Positions 27,478-35,785 of a stretch of 64,000 nucleotides of DNA are shown here, in pieces. Origin of the DNA: Azospirillum oryzae. GTDB taxonomy: Bacteria > Pseudomonadota > Alphaproteobacteria > Azospirillales > Azospirillaceae. Position numbers and translations under genes: made by a program. The notes beneath the pieces were generated by a model. That model was not told the DNA's origin. It worked only from the letters and a program-made list of their open reading frames with translations, and made no database searches. The stretch is from contig NZ_VTTM01000003.1 of NCBI RefSeq assembly GCF_008364795.1, positions 372,001 through 436,000 of the forward strand. The letters run 5' to 3'. How positions within the stretch are numbered: position 1 is the first letter of the stretch; each line of letters starts with the position of its first letter.

Positions 27478-27503
27478 GAGATGCCTCCTCGAGGAGGCAT
27501 CTC
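27478..27503 (+). terminator. Rho-independent terminator after res
   Basis: A perfect 26-bp palindrome (arm GAGATGCCTCCTC and its exact complement, no loop bases) is followed by TTTCC. It lies 13 bp after the res stop and 104 bp before the convergent end of the pPIWI_RE gene, so it could separate the two opposed operons in both directions. Confidence 0.75.
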
Positions 27504-27606
27504 TTTCCGCTTATTCGATACGTGGCTTTGGGGGATAGTTCCCCCAACATGGGCCGTCGACGTCGGTCGTCCAGCAGCCCGGCTTGGGCACTACACCGGA
27601 TCCGTG

Positions 27607-30321
27607 TCAGGAGAAGGTGATGGCGCCGCCGAGTAGCCGAAGCTCATGAAGCGGGAACGGCTTGCGGGTGCTGTAGTCGTACTGGGCATGGGCATTGCGC
27701 AGCTTGTGCGTAAGGCGCAGGATCTCATCCGCTTCGTCGGTCGGCTGCATGAAGGCGACGCACATCTCGTCAAGTTGGGAGGATACCCGCGGTACGTCGT
27801 CTACGGCCTCGTTGCTGCCCGGCTCGAGATGCCGCGAGACCATCGACGCGAAGCTCGACGGCTTCGACACTGTGGGAGGCTTCGGCTTCAGACCGTAGGC
27901 GGTGCGCTCGGCGCCTTCCCAGACGAAGAGGCCGGACGGCCATTTGTTGTCGACGCCGTGGTAGTAGGACGGCAGCTTCTTGGGTTCGGTGATGATCCGG
28001 ACCACACGGGTGTTCGGCAGGTCTCCCGGCCGATAGTTACGGCTGCCGATCTGAAGGTCGTCGAAGAGGAGCTTGCCGTTTAGCAATGCGGGCAGCCGGT
28101 GGGCAATCTGGTCCATCTCGGTCAGCACCAGCGCCCCGCCGCGGCGGTCGATTTGCTCCAGTGCTGCCGAGAAGAAGGTGGCGAACTTGGCTTGGTTCTC
28201 TTCCTGGCGATTTCGGGCGAACCTGCCGTAGTCCCCGGACATGATGCGCAGAGCCGCTTTGGCGTACGGGATCCAGGAGGGGTCGCCGTTCTCCTCGGGG
28301 ATGGCGCACTCCAGGATGCCGCCGCGGACCCGGGCGGCCAGCGGGAAGGCGTGCGCCTTCTGGGTGCCACCGCCGACCACGTCCTCGTTTCGCTGGATGA
28401 CCGTCATCGCCGCCGGTGCCAAGGGCAGCCGATCATCGAAGACTGGTAGCACGCCAAGCATGCGGAACCAGTCCTTGAGTGAGGCGAGATACTTGTCTTC
28501 GGGGATCTTTTCTCCGATCAGCACCACCTGAGGCAGGCACCCCTGCTTGGCGAGCTCGCGGCGCGCCATGGCGAACGGGTCGCGGCGCGCCCAAGTCTTC
28601 AGGCTCTCGTGCATCTCCAGAATAGCGCAGGCCATCCCGGTACGCCCGTTTCGCACTCCGCGGATGCGCGCTGCCATCTGGCGGGCTGCATCCTCGTGTG
28701 CCTCCTTTTGTTTGGTCTTCCACACCTCTGACTGCTGCTTCTGGTTCAGCCGAGCCTTTTCAGCGTCCGTCAGTTCGATATACGGCAGTTGTTCGGCCAG
28801 CGGCCCCGGCGGGGCAGAAGCGATGTGCAGAGTGAGTCCGTCCTCCCAGCGCATGATAATGCCATCGGCCGCATCCGGTTGACCGAGCAGCTTAACGATG
28901 TTTTCGCGTACCAACGTTACTGTGCTGTCCTGCTGAGCGAAGATCAGGAGATCGAGTTCCCCGTTCCGGTTGCCGACCGCTTCCAGCGTGCGAAGCAAGG
29001 CCTTCCGGACCTCTGCGTGCCGCAGCACCTCCTTGCGTGCGAACTCAGCGTCCTTCCAGGCCTTCTTCTCTTCGTCTGGGGCGTCCTTCAACCTTGCCGG
29101 AAGGGTGACATCGGATTTCTTGAACAGGTTGGTCACCGGCAACTGCCCCTTCAAGCGCGCCATGGCAGGGGCACGGGTAAAGCCAGCCACGGCCAGAGGG
29201 GCGTCTAACGAAACGGCCACGTCTTCGCGATCGGGCCACGCAAAGCCGCTGCTGCCCGCCAAGTAACGGTCGCCGCTCCCGGGTGCCAAGCGCGGCAAGA
29301 CCCACATACCTTCCTCGCCCCGCACCGGGTTCAGCAGGTCAGCACCGGTCAAGCGCTCGCTGCCGACCAGGCGGCGCAGAAGGTCAAAGGCGCGCTGCTC
29401 GCGGTCGCAGTCCCAAACCGCCTCGATGCGCCGTTCATTTTTCTGTCCGAACTGCTTCGCCCGAAACGCGAACGACATGTGCTTGTAAGCCATGTGGTCG
29501 CCGTCGTCGCCCTCGGACGGCATGAAGATGTCGAGTGACCTGGTGGGGGCAGTGTCGGCGTCGTAGCCCCTCACTGGACCCCAGTTGCGGATGGACGGCT
29601 TGGCGAGGAGGTGAATGTCTGATCGCTCGGGAAAGGTGGCGGCGGAGACGGTGATCACCTCGCTCCAGATGCCCGCACCGCTGCCCCGGTCGACGCGCGG
29701 AGGGAAGGCGACGAGTTCAATGCCGTTGAAAGGGGACGACAGCGGCGTGTGCGGCACCAGTGTCCGGGTAATGCCGGAGCGGTACCGCAGGGCTGCCCCC
29801 GCGAGGCGGTCCACCGCGTGTACGGTCAGCGCATCGAACAGCATCGGATCGGTCGGGATCGCACAGGCGCCGCGGTGCTGGGCCAAGCCGGTGGGCACTT
29901 CGATCAGCCGCCAGTTCGCGTCGTCCAACGCGCTCCCGGCGATCGCACCGCGCACATCGGGGTCTTTGGCCGGATACAGGATGCCGAGCCAGACATTGAT
30001 ACCGGTGCGGATGCGGGCGCGCAGATCGGCCTCGGCCGTGCGATCACGCAGGTAGTAGAGGCTGAGCCGGGTGCTTCCTTCTCCGTTGCCGTCGTTTTCC
30101 AGCTTCATATATGCCGTCTCGGGCACGAAGAAGCCGAGGATTTCGGACAGGCCGCTGAGGATAACGCTCGCCGGAAGCTCCTGCCGGTTCGTCTTCTCGC
30201 GACACCATTGCACTAGGGTGCCGTGCGCCTCCGCGGACATGCGGAAGCGGGTCAGGAGGAGCGTCTCGGGGAGGTGGTCCGCCACCCAGGCCGAGATGTG
30301 GAGATTGGACACGTCGGTCAT
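27607..30321 (-). CDS. pPIWI_RE-family prokaryotic PIWI-like protein
   Basis: This 904-residue protein is the distal gene of a three-gene set that matches the pPIWI_RE module (Burroughs, Iyer and Aravind, 2013). Its N-terminal third (LHISAWVADHLPETLLLTRF, then FGFFVPETAYMKLEN-like) fits the X domain. The middle resembles a MID domain, and the C-terminal half reads like the RNase-H fold of the family: GMACAILEMHESLKTWARRD, QRNEDVVGGGTQKAHAFPLA, then LFVWEGAERTAYGLKPKPPT and PLHELRLLGGAITFS at the end. The arginine- and glutamate-bearing catalytic positions cannot be assigned with certainty by eye. The ATG at 30321 overlaps the helicase stop (ATGA). Likely a nucleic-acid guided or R-loop-directed defence protein; activity is not shown here. 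Confidence 0.85.
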   Translation of the reverse strand: MTDVSNLHISAWVADHLPETLLLTRFRMSAEAHGTLVQWCREKTNRQELPASVILSGLSEILGFFVPETAYMKLENDGNGEGSTRLSLYYLRDRTAEADLRARIRTGINVWLGILYPAKDPDVRGAIAGSALDDANWRLIEVPTGLAQHRGACAIPTDPMLFDALTVHAVDRLAGAALRYRSGITRTLVPHTPLSSPFNGIELVAFPPRVDRGSGAGIWSEVITVSAATFPERSDIHLLAKPSIRNWGPVRGYDADTAPTRSLDIFMPSEGDDGDHMAYKHMSFAFRAKQFGQKNERRIEAVWDCDREQRAFDLLRRLVGSERLTGADLLNPVRGEEGMWVLPRLAPGSGDRYLAGSSGFAWPDREDVAVSLDAPLAVAGFTRAPAMARLKGQLPVTNLFKKSDVTLPARLKDAPDEEKKAWKDAEFARKEVLRHAEVRKALLRTLEAVGNRNGELDLLIFAQQDSTVTLVRENIVKLLGQPDAADGIIMRWEDGLTLHIASAPPGPLAEQLPYIELTDAEKARLNQKQQSEVWKTKQKEAHEDAARQMAARIRGVRNGRTGMACAILEMHESLKTWARRDPFAMARRELAKQGCLPQVVLIGEKIPEDKYLASLKDWFRMLGVLPVFDDRLPLAPAAMTVIQRNEDVVGGGTQKAHAFPLAARVRGGILECAIPEENGDPSWIPYAKAALRIMSGDYGRFARNRQEENQAKFATFFSAALEQIDRRGGALVLTEMDQIAHRLPALLNGKLLFDDLQIGSRNYRPGDLPNTRVVRIITEPKKLPSYYHGVDNKWPSGLFVWEGAERTAYGLKPKPPTVSKPSSFASMVSRHLEPGSNEAVDDVPRVSSQLDEMCVAFMQPTDEADEILRLTHKLRNAHAQYDYSTRKPFPLHELRLLGGAITFS

Positions 30322-33300
30322 GACTGAAGGCCCTCGGTCTTGCTCAGGGCGTCGTGGAACGGCTCGTAAAGCCGTCGCGCCACATCGTGCCCGGTCGGAT
30401 TGCTGGTGGGGTCCATAGCCAGATCCAACTGCTTGATGCATTGGACCAGCGCGCTGGTGTCGGCTGTATCGCCATCAGGATTTCCGTCGAAGGACTGGGG
30501 CGCGAACTTATAGTCGACGAAGCCGATGAAGACCGGGCACCCACCGCGGATACCGCGGCCGACGGTCTGCCAAAGCGGCGTCAGCATGTCCCAGGCGAAC
30601 TGGGCCTTATACTCGGCCGACATGTTGCTGTAGCCATATCGGGTGCGCTCCAGCGCCATCTGAGCCACTGACGCTGCGGCTTGGCGCATGCGGTTCGAGC
30701 GCCGTGGCAGGCTCTCCCCCGGCAGCGGTGCGACGCCCTTGTCATAGCGTTCAAGTGCGTACCGATTTAGACGTGCGATTACTGGACCCAGGTCGTCCGG
30801 CCGCGGGTGCGGACGGTGCAGGAAGTAGATGGATGCGATTGCCGCCTTACCCCGACCGTTCAGGATGTTGTGCCCGCGGGCAACAATTTGCATAGGCGCC
30901 ACCAAGATCGACTTCTCCGGCTCCAGGCCGAAGCGCTCCACCATTGAGCGCGGCATCGGTCGGGCAAGGCGGAGTTTGGCGTCGTCAGCCTGCCCTGCGT
31001 CGTCCGCCCGGTCGCGCACCAAACAGTAGACGCGCCAATCGGCGTAGCCGTTCGCCTCAAGGGTCTGCATGACGGTGTCAGCAACCACTGCGGCGTCGGC
31101 GTAAGAGTTCACCACCAGCATGGCTCGACGGCGGTCGGCGATCGCCTCCTCCCCCCAGCGCCCGGTCATTACGCGCCAGTGATTCTCAAGCATGTTGATG
31201 CCATCGCGGCGCGACACCAGACGCTCGCTGATGAAGGAGAGGTTTTCTCTCCGCCGCTGCTGCTCGACACCCGACACTCGGATCTGGCGGCCATCGCCGT
31301 CCCGGACGTTGACCAGCGAGAAGACGGACTGACTGATCGCATCGAGTTCGGCGTCCGGCTGAAGGAGGACGCCGCGCACCGGTACCTGGACATCAAAGGA
31401 CGGCGATGCCACGCTGATCGGCTTCTTGGTCTTTGGATCGAAGGAGTGCACTCCGCCGCCCGCCCAACTGGTGCCAGACAGGAGCAAGACGTGCGGGCCA
31501 GCCTGGCCTTCGTCGCCTAGTAGGTTATGCAGGTGGGCGATCAGGTGGCGGCCAACGCCGAGGTGGTTGATCAGCGTCAGTTTGCCGCCAAGTATACCCT
31601 GTCTGTCGTCGTCGGGCTCGTTGTAAAACAGGCCGAAGACGGCACCCGCTGGATTGCTGGGCAACAGGGTCCTGTAGTGCTTGATCAAGCTGTTCGCTTG
31701 GCTCAGCAGTTGTGTATCGTCGATGTCCAAGTCGCTCGCTACGGCGGGCTGGGTCTTGATGAGCCAGTTGTAGTGCGAAAGCGCCAGTTCGGTAACAACC
31801 GCCAGCAGGATCGCCAAGGCATTGGCGCGGCGATCAAGGCGGTCCCGAGCTGGGCCGGTCTTACTGACGGCGGAAAAGACCGCCAGCGCGCCGTCTAGCA
31901 GCGCCTCAATCCGCTGGTCGATCTCATCGTAATAATCAGCGACCAGCACGTCGCGCGCAATCGCCTGGAGCGTCTCGGTGGCGACGCGGAACCGTTCGTC
32001 GCGGAATGTTGCCAGGTCCCTCACCGCAGCTTCGTCGGCCTCATCTGTCGACACCGACGAGGCATGAGAGAAGCGGGAGATCGCCGTAGCGACTTTGAGG
32101 ACCTCAAGAAACTGTTGCTCGTTCTCCGCATAGTCGAGCCGCATCTCCGCAGTCGAGACGCCGGATACCGATAGGTGGCGACGCCAGAGCTCGTACAGGA
32201 TGCTGGCAGCCGTGAATGGCGTATTGCGGTAGAACCGCCATAGGCTTTCCTGCTCATTTTGGAGTAGGGCATAGATGATGCCGACCAAACGGAAGAAGGT
32301 GAAGAAGTTGTTCTGCCACTTCGCGTTCACCGACTTCCGGAACTGGGCGCCCGAGCGTGCCCGAAGAGCCGCCGATGACCGTTGGCCGATGGAGGGGGCG
32401 TACACGTCCTGCTCGTCGCCCATGATTGGGGAACGGGGCGCGAAGATGTCGTCCAACACCTTCTGGACACCATCCACCTCGTCTATGATGACCAAGTCTG
32501 TGGTGAACTGAAGAAGCTCCGGGATGGTGATGCGCTCCGACGTCGTCCAGACATCCGGCGTCATGTGGATGAAGGCCTGCGGCGTCATGATCAGCACTTG
32601 GGCGTCCACCGCCGAGCGCTGTTGCTCCTGGGCCGGGCAGCACGCCCACAGCGGGCAGGAGCGCCCCTTGCTCTCACCGATGTCGTCGGGATCCTTGTCC
32701 TCAGCGTCCTCGTCCGGCACCGCCTTCTGGTAAAGGCGGTGGCACTGCTTCTCGTCGAAATCGGGGAAGCGCGCCTCCGCCTGGGAGCCGCGCACGACTT
32801 GCGGCTCGCGCTGGAAGCCGTCCAGTGGACAGGCCGTGCCGAAGCCGTCGGACAGGTCACCTAACGACGCCAGGGACCACCCGGTCGCGTCGAGGCTGCG
32901 CTGCCAGTGGATGCCATTCAAGTGCCGCGGGCGCTGACGCAGACTGGACAGCACGGTCGCCTTTACGCCATGGCGCCGCAGGCGCGCCGACAGCTTGGCG
33001 CCGTGGATGGTGTCGGGCACTAGAACAGCGATGCGCTTGCCGGTGCTGCCCAGCGTCAGGCCGAGCAGCAGCGCCATCACCAAGCTGGACTTGCCGGACG
33101 ACAGCATGCCGACCAAGTGGGTCGTGCCGTCCAGGGTGATGACGCCGTCCTCGTAGAATCCATCTAGTAGCCCCTGGATGCGGAGCTTCCGGATGCGCTC
33201 GACCATGTTTAAAGGCGGCATGCTTTCGTGCGGCCAGTCTGCGGCTGCCTCACGCTCGTCGACCGTGGCGGCGACAGCGAGCAGGTCGGCAATGCGCACC

Positions 33301-33884
33301 CGAATCGGCTGGTTAGTCCGCCGCGGCGTCAGGTCATGCTGCTGCACCACCCGCCGTTCAGCGGGAACCGCCGGGATGTCGTAGGCCAGGGTTGCACTGC
33401 CCCGGCCGACCAGGACCTGGGCCTCGCCGGGATCCGCGACGTTGAGCGTGCGGCTGACCCAGGGAACTGGCTTCGATAGCCAAGCCTCGAGCACAACGCG
33501 GGTAGTGCCTGGCGCAGTGGCCCGCAGAGTGACGCGGCCGTCCACAACGTCGAAGCATCGCAGCGCTTCGGAAATGCTCGTGTACCGCAGGCGGGCATCG
33601 AGCCATGCCGAGAGCGAGATGAAGCGGGAGCAGAGGTGGCGTACCGTGGCCAGCGCCTGGACGGCGCGCTGGGTCCGGAGCTCATCGAGCAGCTGCGGAT
33701 ACCCCAGCATCAGCGACGGCACCGCGGAGGCACCTTCGCCCGGCAGGAACTCGGTCAGGAACAGCAGGGACAGTTCGGTCGCCGCCATGGTGCGGATGGT
33801 TTCCCGATCCAGACCGCCACAGGTCGGGTCGATGGACGCCAGCGCGTCTCGGTATTCGGCGACGAACGTGCGGTCGGTCCTCAT
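30318..33884 (-). CDS. DinG/XPD-like Fe-S helicase of the pPIWI_RE module
   Basis: The 1188-residue protein is an SF2 helicase of DinG/XPD type. The Walker A is MLSSGKSSL (Gly259-Ser266), Walker B LVIIDEVDG (Asp468, Glu469). Between them are cysteines at about 352, 381, 410 and 415/416 (CPLDGF, CHRLYQ, CPLWACCP), which fit the iron-sulfur cluster of XPD helicases. The first 200 residues (YTSISEALRCFDVV and preceding ALATVRHLCSRFISL) match the region called Z in the pPIWI_RE islands. The C-terminal helicase half has PLWQTVGRGIRGG, motif VI. Overlaps the REase gene by ATGA at 33881-33884 and the PIWI gene by ATGA at 30318-30321. It should unwind DNA or RNA-DNA hybrids 5'-3' by family knowledge. 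Confidence 0.85.
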   Translation of the reverse strand: MRTDRTFVAEYRDALASIDPTCGGLDRETIRTMAATELSLLFLTEFLPGEGASAVPSLMLGYPQLLDELRTQRAVQALATVRHLCSRFISLSAWLDARLRYTSISEALRCFDVVDGRVTLRATAPGTTRVVLEAWLSKPVPWVSRTLNVADPGEAQVLVGRGSATLAYDIPAVPAERRVVQQHDLTPRRTNQPIRVRIADLLAVAATVDEREAAADWPHESMPPLNMVERIRKLRIQGLLDGFYEDGVITLDGTTHLVGMLSSGKSSLVMALLLGLTLGSTGKRIAVLVPDTIHGAKLSARLRRHGVKATVLSSLRQRPRHLNGIHWQRSLDATGWSLASLGDLSDGFGTACPLDGFQREPQVVRGSQAEARFPDFDEKQCHRLYQKAVPDEDAEDKDPDDIGESKGRSCPLWACCPAQEQQRSAVDAQVLIMTPQAFIHMTPDVWTTSERITIPELLQFTTDLVIIDEVDGVQKVLDDIFAPRSPIMGDEQDVYAPSIGQRSSAALRARSGAQFRKSVNAKWQNNFFTFFRLVGIIYALLQNEQESLWRFYRNTPFTAASILYELWRRHLSVSGVSTAEMRLDYAENEQQFLEVLKVATAISRFSHASSVSTDEADEAAVRDLATFRDERFRVATETLQAIARDVLVADYYDEIDQRIEALLDGALAVFSAVSKTGPARDRLDRRANALAILLAVVTELALSHYNWLIKTQPAVASDLDIDDTQLLSQANSLIKHYRTLLPSNPAGAVFGLFYNEPDDDRQGILGGKLTLINHLGVGRHLIAHLHNLLGDEGQAGPHVLLLSGTSWAGGGVHSFDPKTKKPISVASPSFDVQVPVRGVLLQPDAELDAISQSVFSLVNVRDGDGRQIRVSGVEQQRRRENLSFISERLVSRRDGINMLENHWRVMTGRWGEEAIADRRRAMLVVNSYADAAVVADTVMQTLEANGYADWRVYCLVRDRADDAGQADDAKLRLARPMPRSMVERFGLEPEKSILVAPMQIVARGHNILNGRGKAAIASIYFLHRPHPRPDDLGPVIARLNRYALERYDKGVAPLPGESLPRRSNRMRQAAASVAQMALERTRYGYSNMSAEYKAQFAWDMLTPLWQTVGRGIRGGCPVFIGFVDYKFAPQSFDGNPDGDTADTSALVQCIKQLDLAMDPTSNPTGHDVARRLYEPFHDALSKTEGLQS

Positions 33885-35173
33885 GGGGCGATCTCCAGTT
33901 CGTCGAGCAGGTCCGAGATGGTGCGCAGCCGCACCTTCGCCTTGGCGCGGGAGGCGCGGATGGCCTCGAAGCGCGCCTCGAAGTTGGGAGTGATCTCGGG
34001 GATGTGGTCGGGGATGGCGACGTAGCAGCGGTGGGTTTCGGCGAAGCCCTTGAAGCCCTCAAAACGAGAGGCGAGATTTTCCGGAGAGACGTAGTCCTTT
34101 ACGTCAACGGCGATGCGGGTCTGACCGTCCGGCGACATCGCGACCAAATCCACTCGGTCGAGGTCCGGCCACAGCGACGACATCCACCCAGCTTTGGTCA
34201 GCTTGGTGTGCAGAACCAGTTCGGCCTTGCCAGGCAGGCACCAGAAGGTCCGGAAGGGGCGGCGCAGATAGAGCATACCCGGCCGGAAGCGCATGGTGGC
34301 GTGCTTGCCTGCTCGTGCTCGGCGGCGCGCCTCCGGATCTCGGCTTTCGGTGTGGAAGGCGCGGCCGTCCTGACGGAGGATGGTACCGGACACCGTGCAG
34401 ATCGGCAGCATGCCGCTGATGGCCATAGCTTCGGGGACGCGCTGATAGAACGCATCGACGACCTCGTCGATGCGTTCCACAGTTGCCAAAACCGGGTCTG
34501 ACAGCAGGGTGGTCGTCCAACTGGGCAGCACAGGATTCTCGACCACAGCCCGGCGCCATGCAACGTACACCTGTTGGCCATCGCGCCGGTCACGGCATAG
34601 GCCGAGCAGAAGCTTGTAGCCGAGGTTCTCTTCGAGTTCGGTTTCAGGGTTTTTGCCGGGCTGCGCCAGGGCGACGCACTCGGTGGTGATCTCGCCGCCG
34701 TCAATCAGCTTGGCCGCAGTGAACTCCCCCTCAACGTCCCAGGACAGGTCGATGCCCCACTTGTAGAGGGGCTTCTGGGCAAGCCGGGCCATATCCGCCA
34801 AGCTCGTCGGCCAGAGATCGCCGTCTTGGATGTTGCGAGCCGCCGCGAGATCGAGGACGCGCCGAAGGCCCGGTGGGTAGCCGTCCTTGAGCCAACCGCG
34901 CTCGTCGATCTGCTTTTGGACGTCTACCAGCGCGCTGGCCAACAGCACGACCATGGAGCGGTCGTCCCGGACCGGCTTGTCACCGCGCTCAAGGTCGGCA
35001 AGCCGGGCCAGGACGACCGCAGCAACCTCCGCACCTTCCTCGAAGTATCGGTACAGCGTTGCGCGTCCAATGCCAAGCGCCTGCGCCGCCGCGGTTTTCC
35101 ACCGGCGGCCATGCCCAAGTCGGTCGCTGAACAAGTGCTGGCAGCGGTCGTGGAATGACGGCGCGCTTTCCAT
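33881..35173 (-). CDS. HTH plus PD-(D/E)XK restriction endonuclease of the pPIWI_RE module
   Basis: The 430-residue first gene of the module has an HTH at residues 25-46 (WKTAAAQALGIGRATLYRYF), a central region that fits domain Y of pPIWI_RE islands, and a C-terminal nuclease. The likely catalytic residues are Asp342 (LDRVDLVAM), Asp357 and Lys359 in TRIAVDVKDYVS, i.e. D-x(14)-DxK, a variant with Asp in place of Glu. The ATG at 35173 was preferred over a TTG at 35200 because the protein then starts ESAPSFHDRC and the 27 extra bases carry part of a direct repeat. Its HTH may bind the upstream repeats. Coupled to the helicase gene by ATGA. Confidence 0.82.
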   Translation of the reverse strand: MESAPSFHDRCQHLFSDRLGHGRRWKTAAAQALGIGRATLYRYFEEGAEVAAVVLARLADLERGDKPVRDDRSMVVLLASALVDVQKQIDERGWLKDGYPPGLRRVLDLAAARNIQDGDLWPTSLADMARLAQKPLYKWGIDLSWDVEGEFTAAKLIDGGEITTECVALAQPGKNPETELEENLGYKLLLGLCRDRRDGQQVYVAWRRAVVENPVLPSWTTTLLSDPVLATVERIDEVVDAFYQRVPEAMAISGMLPICTVSGTILRQDGRAFHTESRDPEARRRARAGKHATMRFRPGMLYLRRPFRTFWCLPGKAELVLHTKLTKAGWMSSLWPDLDRVDLVAMSPDGQTRIAVDVKDYVSPENLASRFEGFKGFAETHRCYVAIPDHIPEITPNFEARFEAIRASRAKAKVRLRTISDLLDELEIAP

Positions 35174-35191
35174 GGGACAGATCCGCTCTTT

Positions 35192-35218
35192 GTGTCTCAA
35201 ATGGAAAATAGTGTCTCA
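35192..35218 (-). promoter_or_regulatory. Direct and inverted repeats in the pPIWI_RE operon promoter
   Basis: The 8-mer GTGTCTCA occurs twice, at 35192-35199 and 35211-35218, 19 bp centre to centre (nearly two helical turns). In addition, TTTCCAT at 35167-35173, covering the start codon, is mirrored by ATGGAAA at 35201-35207. Such sites could be an operator for the HTH in the first gene product. No classical -10/-35 pair was assigned. Confidence 0.35.
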
Positions 35219-35445
35219 TGTGTATCGCAACAAGGAAAATTCGATCGGATAGGCTGCGCTTGTTCTTCGAGTGTCTGCTTCAACGGTTGCATCCCAACGA
35301 CTCCCGCAGCGGTAAGGGTGGAGCTGTGCATGTGGCGGACGTAAGAGAAACGGTTGCTGCATTGGGGGCAAGCCAGGGACGCTGCGCAGACTTCAAGAGC
35401 GACGATTGGGGCCAGCGCCTTACCGCACTGAATCCTGGAGAATCA

Positions 35446-35656
35446 CTACTCTGAAGGGGAGCCGTAGGCGTCCAGCACATATAATCGGTGCTGATCTCGA
35501 ATTAGGTTCACGGAAAGCACCTGGCCTCCGCGTCGCGCATCACCCTCATCAACCCAGCTTTGCAGGAGCAAGCACGAACTCTCGATTGACCACACTGGGA
35601 TCGGTGAGCTTGGGGAAAATTATGATCCGTTCGGACAATCGCGGCCCATTCCTCAT
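35446..35656 (-). pseudogene. Small gene with probable frameshift
   Basis: ATG 35656 (with AAGGGA five bases before it) reads MRNGPRLSERIIIFPKLTDP and SVVNREFVLAPAKLG to a TGA. A +1 shift at about the LAPAKL codons joins a long clean second frame QSWVDEGDARRGGQVLSVNL and IRDQHRLYVLDAYGSPSE to TAG 35446-35448. The two parts together look like a single ~70-residue protein that has one frameshift. I do not recognise the family. It sits between the pPIWI_RE operon and the NYN gene. Confidence 0.35.
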
Positions 35657-35744
35657 TTTTCCCTTGAAGAGAATCGGTGAAACCGCTATATGAGGATCAC
35701 CCAGCGCTCCCGGCTTATTTCTCCATCGGGTTTGCTGGCCTACC

Positions 35745-35770
35745 AAGGGCCCCTGCGGGGGCCCTTACTA
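35745..35770 (+). terminator. Hairpin with weak T tract just before NYN gene
   Basis: AAGGGCCCC (35745-35753) pairs with GGGGCCCTT (35758-35766) around a short loop and is followed by ACTATTTT. It lies 16 bp before the predicted start of the NYN gene and could be a terminator of an upstream transcript or an attenuator of the NYN gene. Confidence 0.5.
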
Positions 35771-35785
35771 TTTTCCGGAGGCGTT

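Noticed and set aside
35221..35445. Possible CRISPR or tandem repeat array near the pPIWI_RE promoter
   Set aside because: Only two 8-bp copies of GTGTCTCA and no regular spacer-repeat structure were found; no cas genes are in the window.
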